From Pholis gunnellus (Eukaryota > Chordata > Actinopteri > Perciformes > Pholidae): a stretch of DNA of 64,000 nt. A model generated the notes under the pieces. It made no database searches. It was not told the DNA's origin and worked only from the letters and a program-made list of their open reading frames with translations. A program made the position numbers and the translations under genes. Below are positions 25,885 through 38,639 of the stretch, one piece after another (position 1 is the stretch's first letter; each line of letters opens with the position of its first letter). The stretch lies in assembly GCA_910591455.2 (NCBI GenBank), contig OU342817.1, positions 17,789,415 to 17,853,414 on the forward strand, written 5' to 3'.

Positions 25885-28800
25885 ATGGGGCCGTCAGATG
25901 ACGACATCGCCTTCCACTCCAACATACCTGTGCCACTTGACATAACCGTGGCAGTGGTCTACTCTGTTTTCGGTGAGTGAAGTCTACTTAAATTCAAAGC
26001 CATGTTATAACATTATCATAACACTGATAATGCTGTCAATCAGTATTGTACTTGTTCTGTTCAAGCTGAAATGAGTAACAGCATGAATACTAAGTGATAC
26101 GCATTCCACTTCTACCTACTATGTATATGCACCTCTTCCATCTTAACTCTACTCTTCACCTGCTCCCTCGGACATGCACACATCCATGCGGACCCAGTGA
26201 GGCAGCCAGTGTAGCAGCGTGTCATTCATCTGTACCTGCGCTTCCAAATACAAGACAATGTGAGCTGCCTCTGATAATGAAGCCTCACATTTAATGACAA
26301 TCATAGGCTGCACGCTGTTAGAAGGAAACCAGAAAGACAGTTTAAATATGAGACACATTTTGTGAAAGGCGCCGTTTACTGATACCGATTTGAAAATACA
26401 ATTTGAAGGATGTTCATTTTACAATTTCTAAATGCTGTGTGTTTGCTTAAAGGAACGAGTTTATACTGCTCGTGTGGCTTTAGGTAAGTATTGTAGAGTT
26501 ATATGTTAGTGTTGGGTGTGTTTTTGCTGCTGTTGAAGTTTGTCTCATGTGTCTGTGGTGAGAATGTAATTGTGAAGCTGTCACTTATTAACCTGAACCT
26601 GAGACCTGAATTAAGTGATCCCCTGCGATTACGCTACTGCATTCACACTGAGACTTGCAGGTTGTTGAATACCAACCACTGTTCCAACTGATCACTGCCA
26701 CTATTTAGAACGTATTCGTATTTTTAGGCTATTTCTTAATAGGGATTCGTGTTTAAAAAAAAAATAGTCTGTTAGTTAAAGGTCAAATACCCCAAAATCC
26801 TTTGACATTAGCGCGTCAATGTTGTGGCACACAATCAGCACTCTCAACATTTGGTCTGTTCTGCAGGAGTATGTTCACTGTTTGGCAACAGCACACTGCT
26901 GTACGTCTCCTACAAGAAAAAGCACCTCCTGAAACCAGCCGAGTACTTCATCCTCAACCTAGCCATTAGTGACTTGGGCCTGACTCTGTCCCTCTACCCC
27001 ATGGCGATAACTTCAAGCTTCTATCACAGGTATTACATACGGCACCTATACTGCAGCATTAACGGGGATCAAAGAAAGACAAAGTGCTCATTCTCACCAC
27101 CGGAGAATGGCACACATTCATGTGAAACACACCTGCTATAGGGAAGATTGTTTATACTGTCTCCTATCTCGTGGTTCATTGAACGTTATGGTTGGTTAGC
27201 GGTGTGATTTCAGATATGGAGTGTCATGCCCAAGCTATTCTCCTCTTTTCCCTCTCACCCTCTCCTCCCATTGATCTTTGCTTTGTTCTCTGTCTCACGT
27301 AAACCTCCTACGCAGGTGGCTGTATGGGAAAACCGTGTGCTCCGTGTACGCTTTTTGCGGCATATTGTTCGGCATCTGCAGTCTCAGCACTCTGACCCTG
27401 CTAAGCATGGTGTGCTTTGTGAAAGTGTGCTACCCGCTCTATGGTAAGTCTTCAAACAAGCTATTTTTGTCCAGTGAAATGGCACAGGATCAACCATCAC
27501 AGCCCTAAGTGGCTGATTGTTGATTTATCTGTCGAAGGAAACACAATTATAACCCCCCCCCCCTCCCTCATAGAGCACTGCACATTAGCCTTTCTTTGAT
27601 GACTAGCAGCTGCACTCAATACGCATTACTTGGGATGTTGGTTAAAGCAATGGAGCCTTCCTTTTTGACGTCATGAAACTGTGTTTTCCCGGGCGCTGTT
27701 ATTAGGTTTCTATACTGAACTTTCAATTAAGCACTTTGTATAAACAAAACGTATGCGAGTAATCTTTGAGCCACTCAATCAATCATCGTAGATTCCCCTT
27801 TGAAATGTGGGCCGACTGAATGTTAATTGCATAAATTGTAATTCGTCTCACTGCGGTATCGCACCCTATGAATATTTACAGCAGCGCTCATATTTATTAT
27901 TGCTGGCAGTCATGATGTCCACGTTTGCAACATCACTGGTCGTTCAATCAGCTCTTCTTGCTTCAGAGGCCTTATCTTTCACTAGCTGCTGCTGCAGGCT
28001 AACTAGAGACCTGCAGTCGTCTAGCTGCTCACGCTCTACCCGAGCTAGCTTGGCAATTATCAATCAATTACCTTATGTTCTTATAGCGCTCAAGCCAAAT
28101 GGATTCTAGCTGCAGAAACAAAACTCTGACCAAAAATACACCAGGTCTGCTTGCCTCTGGCTGGAACTTGCCCAGGCCCAATTCTTCCTTAGACTCTCAA
28201 TTTTAAACCTCTTCACCCAACTATTTCCCTTACTTTTCATTCATACAGACGAGGCTAACACCACAAATGATTTGTGATGAAAAACATAATTTCACTGAAA
28301 CTGCAACTTGTTTTCCTCTAAAGTAAGAAAACAATGTATTGGAGAAGACCATAAAACCTCCCAATTAGTTGATTATTATGTTGGTGAACCTCAAGGTTCA
28401 GCATTGAGTCCGCTAGTTTGTCTATTTCCTTCCTGAAGTTTGTCCGCCTACTGTAACGTGTCAGCTGTATGCTGATGATACGGTCATTTATCTGCATGCT
28501 AAAAACAAGAAGCAAGCCGCAGAAGAACTATCAGCTTCAATGGTCAATATCTTGATGTTTAGGTAAAACAATCGATTCCCATCTAACATTCAAAACACAA
28601 GTTAAAATAGTTTTCAACAGAATCAATTTCAATTTGCAAACTTAACTCATCTTAGAAACAATTTAGCTACAGAGGCATCATCGTTGTACACCACTGCCAT
28701 GATGCTCTCACACATGAACTGCAGTCTTACCAGTGTGACACAGACAGGTATAGCACCACAACAAAATCCGTAAAAAAAAAACATTTTACAAGCAGGATTT

Positions 28801-30686
28801 GGAAACATAGAGTCTAATTTAATAACTGTAAAATGTTATCTAAGACATCGTAAACTGGGAAAACATGATTGAAATTGGAGATATTTTACGTTACTAATAG
28901 TTGTGCCGGAATCTTTCAACGACATGGATAATAAAATCAATTTGTTTTCATAGGGAACAGGTTTAACTCTGTTCACGGCCGTCTGCTCATTGCCTGCGCT
29001 TGGATCTACGCCCTGTTGTTTGCCTGCTCCCCGCTCGCCCACTGGGGGAAATACGGACCAGAGCCTTATGGCACCGCCTGTTGCATTGACTGGCGCCTGT
29101 CCAATCAGCACTCTACGGCACGCTCCTATACTGTGGCGCTGTTCACCTTGTGCTTCATCCTTCCATGCTGTGTTATTGTTGCATCTTACACCAGCATTCT
29201 GGTCACAGTGCACGCATCCCGCAGGAACATGGAGCGGCACGTGTCGAGGCAGACACACATGAGCAGCCTCCAGATAATTATTGTGAAGGTAAGGCGAAGG
29301 TCTGATTAACATATATTATTACGTCAATCATAAAACTCTGGGGATCGGTGGTAGAATATCAAAGCCTCTGGAGAGTTCTTCGCTCCATTTCATGAGGAAA
29401 TCGGCAGTGACCTGAATAGATCCTCCAGTGATGGAGCTTCTCGTTAGCAATTGGCATTGGTTGTTCTGTGATGGATGAGAAGCTAATGATGCTGATAAAT
29501 GAGCATCATCATCGGCCTATAACAATAACTCTGATTCATAGATCAGATTCTATTCATAGCCTCTGAATGATGTTGGTCAATCAGCTGTTCAGGTTGTAAA
29601 GATAAAGGCTCAAATTCAGTCGGCCATACCAGACAGTCACTGCTTCAGATTTGATCTTGTGCTTTTAAAAGATAAGTCTGGTGACTATAAGCATTATATA
29701 GAATTTCACCAAATACCACAAATGAATCCACGGCTGAAAGTAGTCCCCAACAAATGCACTATTTCATCTTGTTTGACGAGCCCAAAGTGTCAAGATGTTC
29801 GAGGAAGCTTTTTTTAAACATGATATTATGTATTTATGATCCATTTTAAAAAGATTTATGTCTAGAAACTCGTGGTCTTGGGGGTGAGAGGGAAGTCAGA
29901 AAGTATTGAGAAACGCACGAAAGCATTGGTTTTGCTCTTTTCATGGGATTTGTTGACAAAAAAAAAACATGTAGATATATTTATATGTTGATTTTGAAAC
30001 AATATTAACTTCACTTTTCTTTTCTGTGATATTTTCCCTGCAAGCTAAGTGTTGCTGTCTGCATCAGTTTCTTTGTGGCATGGAGTCCATATGCTGTGGT
30101 GTCGATGTGGGCCGCCTTCGGACACATTGAGAACATCCCTCCTCTGGCATTTGCCTTGCCAGCCATGTTTGCCAAGTCCTCTACCATCTACAACCCAATC
30201 ATCTACCTAATGCTGAGGCCGAATGTCCGCAGGGTGATGTGCAGGGACCTGGGTACTCTATGCAACGCCTGTCTGAAGGGCTGCCTCTGCTACCAGTGGC
30301 CAGCAAAGTGCTGCTCCGAGCCAGAGATCAGGGTCATCGGACGTCCCTCAATCCACAGACAGGCCAACCAATTACCTTCATCCAACTCCTCCGCTCAACC
30401 TCCTATGGCAACATTAAAGGATCACAGCTGTGAGAGGTGTGCGGATGCTTTCGAATGCTTCAGACACTACCCCCAAATGTGCTGCATCACTAACTTTGCT
30501 GCCAATGGGGACTCATCTAAGGATGAAGACACTTCAGTTCCCCAAACACACAAGCAGAAGACTCGAGGCGTGTGCTACAAGAAGTCTCTGTTGGCCATCA
30601 TGTGCGCAAAAAGGACTTCAGAAATAGACAACTTCCAAATTAGTTTAGAGATGGTTCCGGGGCATGCTAAAGTGGCGTGGCCCTGA
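25885..30686 (+). CDS. Non-visual opsin, neuropsin-like (OPN5-related group)
   Basis: Retinal-binding G-protein-coupled receptor of the plasma membrane. Exons: 25885-25972, 26867-27029, 27316-27443, 28954-29288, 30045-30686; phases agree and give 451 residues. Closest by eye to OPN5: KPAEYFILNLAISDLG (TM2), disulfide Cys in KTVCSVYAF, EPYGTACCIDW in loop 2 with Glu at the E181 position, AWSPYAVVSMWAAFG (TM6) and FAKSSTIYNPIIY, with the Schiff-base lysine (bovine K296 equivalent) and an NPxxY motif. The position of bovine E113 is Tyr. The (D/E)RY motif after TM3 is replaced: the segment reads SMVCFVKVCY where OPN5 has SLDRYLKICY. A tail of over 120 residues is unusually Cys-rich. It probably belongs to one of the fish opn6/opn8/opn9 classes, but I cannot tell which. 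Confidence 0.9.
28370..28760 (+). mobile_element. Degenerate non-LTR retrotransposon reverse transcriptase fragment
   Basis: Within the opsin intron before the 28954 exon. The + strand reads CQLYADDTVIYLHAKNKKQA, which has the YADD catalytic box of reverse transcriptase. It is preceded by EPQGSALSPLVCL and followed in shifted frames by DSHLTFKTQVK and TEASSLYTTAMMLSHMNC. This order matches an L2/CR1-type LINE. Frameshifts and stops make it inactive. Confidence 0.8.
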
Positions 30687-33600
30687 TATTTCCCACAATT
30701 CAACATGTTTACAGATGATCTCCGGACATTTTGTTCAGGTTGTGTTCTTTCAGGTGTGGAATTACTTCATTTATATTTTCAGGAATGTACCATTATGCTC
30801 CTTAAAGAAGCAACGTAACTTACTTGTCTTTTATCACCCACTGTACTTTTATTTGGTTCATATTTTAAGTTAAATGCAGACAGCTAATTTGAGGCGTATT
30901 TACTATGCACCCTAGTTTGCAACCCATAAACAAACGTATTATGTTGCCAGAGTAATATTTGCACTTAATTTAAGGCCAGTGCTTATATTTGACTTGAAGT
31001 TTGCCTAAACTTGGTCAAGTTAGATGGCGAGTAACTTGTAAAATTTGCAATAACTTGGTTGCGTCTTGTTTAAACTGTGAACGTCACTTTAAAGCCCCTG
31101 AAAACTTGATTTCAAAAGTATTTCTCTATATCTTTAAATGTTCATGATTAACTACACGGCAACCAAAGGTTCCCTAGGTATTAGTCATTCTGAGTCTTAC
31201 ACTAAACACGTAGCTAATCTGCTTCGTCGGGACTGTGCACTAATGAAACAATCCACCAACTGTCATCAGATTCTGATTCAAATGTTGCCGAATCCTGATT
31301 GGTGCAACTACATAACATCAACTTTTTCCAAATTAGCCCCAACCCTTTCAAAATCAGTGAGAGGAGCTCTGAGAAAAACAGAAATCTGTCATGTGAAATA
31401 ACCCAAACTGGTTACTTGTGTATCTATGATCCTCATGATAAACTGATTAAGAAAACAAGCTTTCAGGGCTTTTGAAAGAATAATTGAAAAAATACAGAGC
31501 ATTGGAAAAGATGTTTTCTTTTTTACGTTCAAAAGACAAAGAAATAAAATGCAAAAAGCATTTGTTTAGCACTTTTGGGGTCTAGAAATGATCACCCATT
31601 TTTGAAGGCCCACTAAAAAGTAATAGAGTTGTGCAGGGACGACGTTATATTCACCCGGTTTCCCTTGATTTTCCGCAGTAATACAAAATCCCATTGGCTC
31701 TGTGGTAAACACAAGTTTAGGATTTACTCGTTTTGTTCAGCAAGATAATCTTCACTAATGAACACCCCTTTTATGATTTTTCAAGCATAAATGCAATCGC
31801 TAGAATTAAAAAGCTAACGGCTATAAACGGACTACAGCACTGTCGCACGAGTCGAGTATAAACGAGGCTTTTAAGGCGGGCTGGAGGAGAAGGGTCTGTG
31901 TGCAGTCTCGCAGGCTACACGACACATCCACGTCCCTTCATGACACACCCTGAGATCATTTAGGGGATTAACAGTTATTTTGACCTAAACCATGAGGTTT
32001 ACCTGAACCTAACCAAACTGCTACCGTTTCGAGCGCCTACTATGCAGCAGGCATGTTCTGGTCCTACTCTGACTATTGAGTTTAAGACGCAATAAAACCT
32101 TTAGAATTCACAAGAGGGTGCATCTCCTGCACTTGTGCTAACCGCAGACCTTACTTCAGGCAGCTACCAACGACCCACTGGTTTTGCGATGAGGGAACCG
32201 GAACGGCAAAAAATGCCTAGAACTCATTCCTGCCGAACTCTATAATCTAGAAAACAAGCACACGACGTGGTCGATGTATATCATGTTCCGACTCATTTGC
32301 TGCTAGCATTGTCATGATAAAAAAACCTCGGTTAAGCCTCAGGGGATCAGGGTCAGGGCTGGGAACAGTGGAAACAGCCACTGATGACAACGACTCATGA
32401 CTGACAGTCATACATACGACTGAATCATTGCACATGGGTTCATCCGGGATCATGGCTTTGTCGTGAACGTGGTATAATGTAGCATGTATTTGTCTCCATG
32501 AGAACCATCTCATTTAAAAAAGCTGTCAACATGTCCTTCACTATGCCAACCCGAGCATCGTTTACACTCGACAAGTATGGTTTATGGTGCTTGATCATTT
32601 ATCTGTGTACACACTGTGTAGAACACAACGCTGCTGCATCATATTATGATTGTTGCACTGCACGATATTGTCTATCTACCTGTTTTAAATTGAACTGCAA
32701 GTCAGTCTTTATGTGTACAATGAAAGTGTAATCTTGTGTCTCTTTCGTTGACTGCCAAGCAATAGTGTGTACATTCATGTCACTACAATGGAGAGAAGGG
32801 GAAGACAGACACACGAAACAATCGATCCAGTCCAAATATGCAGCTGTAGATAAATCCACGAGAGGAGAAAGAACATCAAGTTCATGTTATCTATGAAATC
32901 CACTTTTAGAAACGTATGTACACAGTTTATTCAGAATATCAAAATGGCTTTAAAACAGATGCAGGTTTGGGGAAAGCTACTGTGTAGGGAGACCTACATT
33001 GCAACTGTAAGACCCAGCACACAAAGACAAGTTACAATGAATTGTGTAATGAAACAGAATGAGACACGAACACATCTCCGAGACAATCTAATCTGTGGCT
33101 GGTGAGAGACGTATCCTGTGTTTCCAAAATGTGTGATACAGTAGATGTGCAGCACAGCAGCTAAACAGTTTATAGACAACCTGATATCATTGCAGTAAAT
33201 CCACACACTGGACACTCATGCAAATAGCTCATTAGTAAAGTACCTTTACTGTAATTTGGGGAAATAATCTAAAACAGGTCCCAGATTAAAGAAGACTTCA
33301 ACGTACTGATGAATAGATTGTCTACTGATCCCTAGTGGATATTAATGGAATAAATGACTCAGCTTCTTACCGACTCATTCACCTTACCTGTTCTGTGATT
33401 TTATCTTTTATAGTTGTGTTGGGCTGGAATAAATGTGTACCACGCACCGTTTGGTTATCCCCCAAGATGAGGCTTCATTTAAAGCTACAGTAACCGAGCA
33501 CAATCACAATGGCGACTTCTCCACAACACAATCTTTCAGAGAACAATTTCTGAAGAACATTCTTGTCAATGTTTCTATTGAAAATATGACTTTTGTTTCC

Positions 33601-34000
33601 TCGCATTGACTCGCTAACTACAACACTTCATCTGCCACATGAATACAGGAATAAGGACGGCGAGGCAATTCTTACTGAATAGTTCATTACAAAATAAACA
33701 ACGCTTTTGAAATCCCACGATAAGAAAAACCTGAACCCCGACCACGTTCCTCTCCACCGCTCACAAAAGGTACGTGTGGTAGAAAGAACATGTGATCTAA
33801 ATGAGTGAGTCCCAGAACGTGAGAAGAGTTGACAGCGAGCTCTGTGGTCATTATGATGAGTAACAAAGAGATTTGTTCTGGAAAGACAAAGCTGAGATGT
33901 CAGTATGTCATGTCAATGCTTTGAGCAACAACATTCTACTCACTTGTATTCAGAGACGATATTTCAAACCAAAATGAATATGTTATTTTGGGGTTTTGGT
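30687..34000. other. Intergenic region with opsin and ripk1 3' UTRs
   Basis: Converging 3' flanks of the opsin (+) and ripk1 (-). AATAAA occurs on the + strand at 31543-31548 and on the - strand at 32926-32931. No reading frame here resembles a known protein and I see no RNA gene. Confidence 0.5.
32926..32931 (-). terminator. Candidate poly(A) signal of ripk1
   Basis: AATAAA on the - strand (TTTATT on +), about 1.16 kb past the ripk1 stop. I found no closer canonical signal by eye; non-canonical signals were not excluded. Confidence 0.35.
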
Positions 34001-34089
34001 TTGAGAGGGAGCCTTTAAATGTTGCAAACCGTTCGCAAAATGCAACCATCATAGGTAGAAAGTCATTTCGAGGGAATGAGGTTGAAAGT

Positions 34090-35947
34090 TTATCCGACCG
34101 ATGAGGAAGAACCGCAGATGTCCAAGATTTTCTGGATGACATCTACCTTTATGTTGCCCTTCAGAGCACGACAAAGCTTCCCAATTGTGAAGCCAATACT
34201 TCCCTCCTTCATTTTCCAACATTCCAGCATCTGGTGCACCATCTCCGGCAGGCCGTAACGGTCACAGTCGTGCTCAATGGTCTCTATTTCCACACCGGTC
34301 AGACCAAGTCGCCGCGCACAACGCTTCCATTTGGCTCCGATGTTGTCCCTGAGCAGATCCAGGTGCTCCTCGGTCACCGCACAGTCCTCTGAATGACACA
34401 CAAGATAAAGCTATCAGGGTAGGCACTAGCTCTAATGAGAAATTGTCTCCGATTTCTAGACTAGAAAACACTGCTCATCCATCCTGCCATCCAGAAATTG
34501 CATAATGCATTACGTACTTTACTTTTCAAAGTGTTAATCCTTAGAAATAACTAGTAGAGCATAAACAAATACCGGATTTATCAATTTATTGATGAATGGA
34601 CAAAAATTAATTTGCAACTATTTTAAAAACCCTTTTTATTTATTTCACTCTTTTTTTTCCCCATTCTCTGATTTAATTTATGGCAAAAACAACATAATAT
34701 GCAAATGAATTGACAATGAAAATAATGTTGCGATGGCTTACCATATTTCAGAATGCCTTCGTCGATGAGAGAGGTAGCTGAGGCGGTAAACGGCAGAGAC
34801 ACTAAACTACCGGTGGACTCGTAGCCTCTGATATTCATTGTGTTGTTGCTCCCAATCTGGATGCCGCTGGCATTCTTTATGATAAGAGATCCTGGAACGA
34901 GCACAAAGCAAGAACACACAGACTCAGTCCCTCCAATACACGTCAGTCAAAGGGTGACAAGAAGCAGCAGTGAACAGCTCGGGCATCTAGATCTAGTAAT
35001 TGACTAATTGACTTCAACAAAAAGGCATGTTTGTCTGTACCTGGATCTTGTTGTGAGAAGCCGTTGGTAGGGGTGAGGAGACGCCCAGGACTGACGTCGG
35101 GAGCAGATGTGTCAGACACAGGGTAAACTGGCCAGGACTGCTGGCGGTCATAGTGGGAAAGTGGGTGTTGCTGGTTCAACAGCGATAGAGAAGGATTGCT
35201 GGCAGACATTGGAAAATGGGATGAAGCCGGCGTGGAAGAGTTCATGGACTCATAGAGACCCGCGGTGGGGCGATGCCAAGCCTCTTCCTGGCTGGCGGGC
35301 TGCACCGGCTCAGCTTTTGTCCAGGAATGGACTGAGGACGGGTAGGAGGGCCTGTCGGGTTCTGGTTGCCTGATAGCGTGATCCCTCATGACGTGGTTTT
35401 GCAAGGAAGGATTTGAGTTGCTGTGATGGAAGCCGCGGGCAGCGTCCGGCTGGTCCTCACGGTTATAGCTGCCGTGTTTGTGGTACTGAAGCTCCCGACC
35501 CAGTTTCTCCTCCAGAGCTGAAGGGCTGCCGGCTGTCTTTGCGTCTGTCTGAACGGACTCCATGGGTGGCTCGTATTGGATGTCATGCAGGTCCTCAATG
35601 CTGGCTTCAACCGGCCCGAGGACACTTCTGTCTGAACTCACCAAAGGAGCCGGGCAATCTGCACGGTAAGGAGGGAAGTTACAGCAATAAAGCAAACTCA
35701 ATCCTTCTCAAAAAAAAGATCTTTCTTTCTGAGCATTTAGAACATTGAATGTGTCTAGTGGACATTACAGTGCTCACCTGCCGATAAATAATCCTGGGTC
35801 ATTGATAAAGATTTAATCTTCTCAACAAGTTCCTCTGGGCCTTCATATAGTTTCTGCACGAAAGTCACAAGCATTAATATAATGTGGAATGTTTTTATCT
35901 GGCTTTATCTTAACTTCAAATCTACTGCTTAGAAAGAACATATACAG

Positions 35948-35978
<31 letters not shown>

Positions 35979-38175
35979 CCCTCAAATCAAGTAAATCTTC
36001 CTCTACGTGTGGTTCAAGCTTTTCCGTGTAGAAAGGAAGGAAGAAGTCGTAGCCCTCTGCAAGAAAAGGGAGGGAAGGGGTGAGAAGGAGAGCCACATAA
36101 TCAACTGAAGGGGTCAAATCACTGAGCTTGAAATTCAAGTTCATATACATCCAGCATATGAACTTGGATTTCAGTCCAACACGGTGACAAAAAACAAAAC
36201 AAATGAAAAACATTTTCGTCAGTCAACAGCAGCAGCATTACAACAGCATCATAATAATCATCTTAAAAGGTGCATATTAGCTGCTGAGTGACAAACCCAA
36301 TAAATAAAACATTAAAATAAACTCAAGCCTTCATTTCTTTGAATTCAACAATGAAAGATATTCATATTATTTGCTTTGCTTATCTGATCACATTAGGGAT
36401 CGGTGTGATCATAGTCCACTGATCCGCACAACAACCTACGCTTTCACGTATACAACACAAGCATCAAATGCACCTTCAAATGTCGGCCGTTGCAGCGGAT
36501 TGTGATCCCAGCACCTCTTCATGAGCTGAACCATCTCTACGGGCGTGTCGTCTGGAATGAGGCTCTCTGCAGGTCGGTCCCCCTTTTGGACACACTGGCT
36601 GATTTGTTCTTCACTCCTTGCATCTGGACAAAGACATATTGGTTGTCTGCATGACGTTTACCGAACGTAGCTTGTATTTTGTGAATGTGGCCTGTTTCAA
36701 ATCAGACAATAAACCAGCTGGTTGAAATCCCAACTCACTTGCATACGGCTCTTTCCCTGTGAGGATCACCCAAACCACAATCGCGAAGCTGTAGACGTCA
36801 GACTTCTCAGTGGAGGCTGTGTTCACACTCTCCAGGTGCTCGGGGGCCATGTAGCTCAGCGTGCCGGCCCCTCTCACCTCTGCCGATCGCCCCATACGGC
36901 TCCTCCTGCGAGTCTCTTCCTTCGTGAGTTTGCTCCATGTCCGGCAGGTGGCCAGGCCAAGGTCTGCAATCTGTGAAAAGACAAGAGGAATCACAATAAC
37001 CATGAGCGCACCTGCTCGCTCTCAGAATCACTAATGTGTCACGGGGCCTTAGCGTGTAACATACCTTGATGTGAAAATCCTTGTCCACTAAAATGTTCCC
37101 TGGCTTGATGTCCTTGTGTATGACGTGTCTCTCCGTGAGGTACACCATCCCTTCCAAAATCTCTAAGATGAATCTGCCCTTGATGGACACTGGCACAGTG
37201 ACCTGGGAAGAATTTAGGGCATTAATGCATCCATTCGTATAAATACGCCGCGGGTTATTCACGGCTGCAAACTACGGATGAAATGTAAGCGGAGCTGCCG
37301 GAGCTACTGATTTCTAAACCTGCTGACCGTATCGAGCATGACCGACAGGTTGCCTCTGGGGATGAGCTCCATGACCAGCGAGCAGTCTCTATCTTCCATG
37401 ATCACACCCAGCAACTTGACCACCCGCTCATGGTTCAGGCTCGCCATGATGTTCCCCTCATCCAGCAGCGACCTTTGACTCTTCCTGGACAGAGAGAGGA
37501 AAACATGGTGAGAACCGGGTATCTGCCAGTCAAGTGGCACGACTTGCATCAGGTGGAGTTTTATATGGTGGGATTAGCGGGAAGACACTGGGATGCACCG
37601 GTACGATACTTTTTTTTTTTAAAACATCATTTGACAACATCGTTATAGAATTCAGCATTTCTTCTATCAGGTTACAGTAATTCAGACAAGCTGTGACACC
37701 AACTCAATATTAGTGCCAGGGAAATCCATGCACAAAAGTTATTTTACATAAAAAGTATGTGTAGGAGTTCCACACTGTAGCAATCTTAAATCCTCTATCA
37801 GAGACCGCATGTCAAGCTGTAATTAAAATAGGAATTGTGTTGGGCTTTTTTCAAAGGACAAGGGCTGTACATGAAAGAACTTGCATGAACAGAGAGTTTG
37901 TTATAGCATGTTTCCGGAAAGAAAGACGGACGATTGACCTACATCCGCATTCGTCGCTCTCTGTTTAAAGGGAGTTCTTGAATCTGAGCTTCTTTATAAC
38001 GAACAGCCTGCGGATCGACACGCGCTGCCATGAAACCAAACTAAACGTACAAAGTATTTAGCATATACAACATATAACAGCCTGGCCGAGTTGTGTGCAG
38101 AGGGGCACATGAAGGGGCACATGATTCAAGTTACCATTCCAGCGCGGGGGAATACCCCGCAGACTGCATCCAGTA

Positions 38176-38211
<36 letters not shown>

Positions 38212-38377
38212 CTTACACGGTGCTTATCGGTCCTGTATACATAGTCTTCAACACCACCTGGCCCAGGGTGACATGGTAGCACAGGTAGACCTCTCCAAAG
38301 CCTCCGTAGTCCAGGGCCTCTTTTTTAATGAGATCAGCCGATCTCATGTGAATTGAAGACTGCGGCGCGGTGGCCAT
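34090..38377 (-). CDS. ripk1: Receptor-interacting serine/threonine-protein kinase 1
   Basis: RIPK1 is a cytosolic kinase downstream of TNF and Toll-like receptors that directs NF-kB signalling, apoptosis or necroptosis. Exons in + coordinates: 34090-34388, 34742-34891, 35041-35658, 35778-35853, 35980-36056, 36474-36623, 36739-36970, 37065-37202, 37328-37484, 38217-38377; 685 residues (human 671). Glycine loop GGFGEVYLC at 25-33, ATP lysine in VVLK at 44, catalytic HKDIKPGNILVD (Asp 137), IADLG at 153 with Leu in place of the usual DFG Phe, as in mammalian RIPK1, then YMAPEHL and EKSDVYSFA. A Ser/Pro-rich linker leads to a RHIM with core IQIG near 547, then a death domain from about 590 to the end. 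The initiator ATG follows a splice acceptor by two bases, so a 5' UTR exon lies upstream. All parts needed for function appear intact. Confidence 0.96.
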
Positions 38378-38610
38378 CTCTGGTTAGAAGTCACAATAAA
38401 GCAGCTGAACGACACACAACAGCTCAGCAAAAGTCATAACAGAGTGGCGAAAACTTTCATGTTGTCAAAAAATAATAATAATGCAAATATGCTGACGAGA
38501 CTAACTGGAAGACTAGTGTGACGTGCTGTGTGCCGAGGCTTCGGAGTGTGTGTCGAGTAATCCAGGAAGTTTTCGAGAAGTGAGTGGAGAGGCTCAGACC
38601 GATGACTCCC

Positions 38611-38621
38611 GAAACCGAAAC
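38611..38621 (+). promoter_or_regulatory. ISRE/IRF-like site upstream of ripk1
   Basis: GAAACCGAAAC matches the GAAANNGAAAC core of interferon-stimulated response elements. It lies about 235 bases upstream of the ripk1 ATG, close to where the 5' exon and promoter must be. This is motif evidence only. Confidence 0.4.
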
Positions 38622-38639
38622 ACATCAGCTGAGAAAGTA

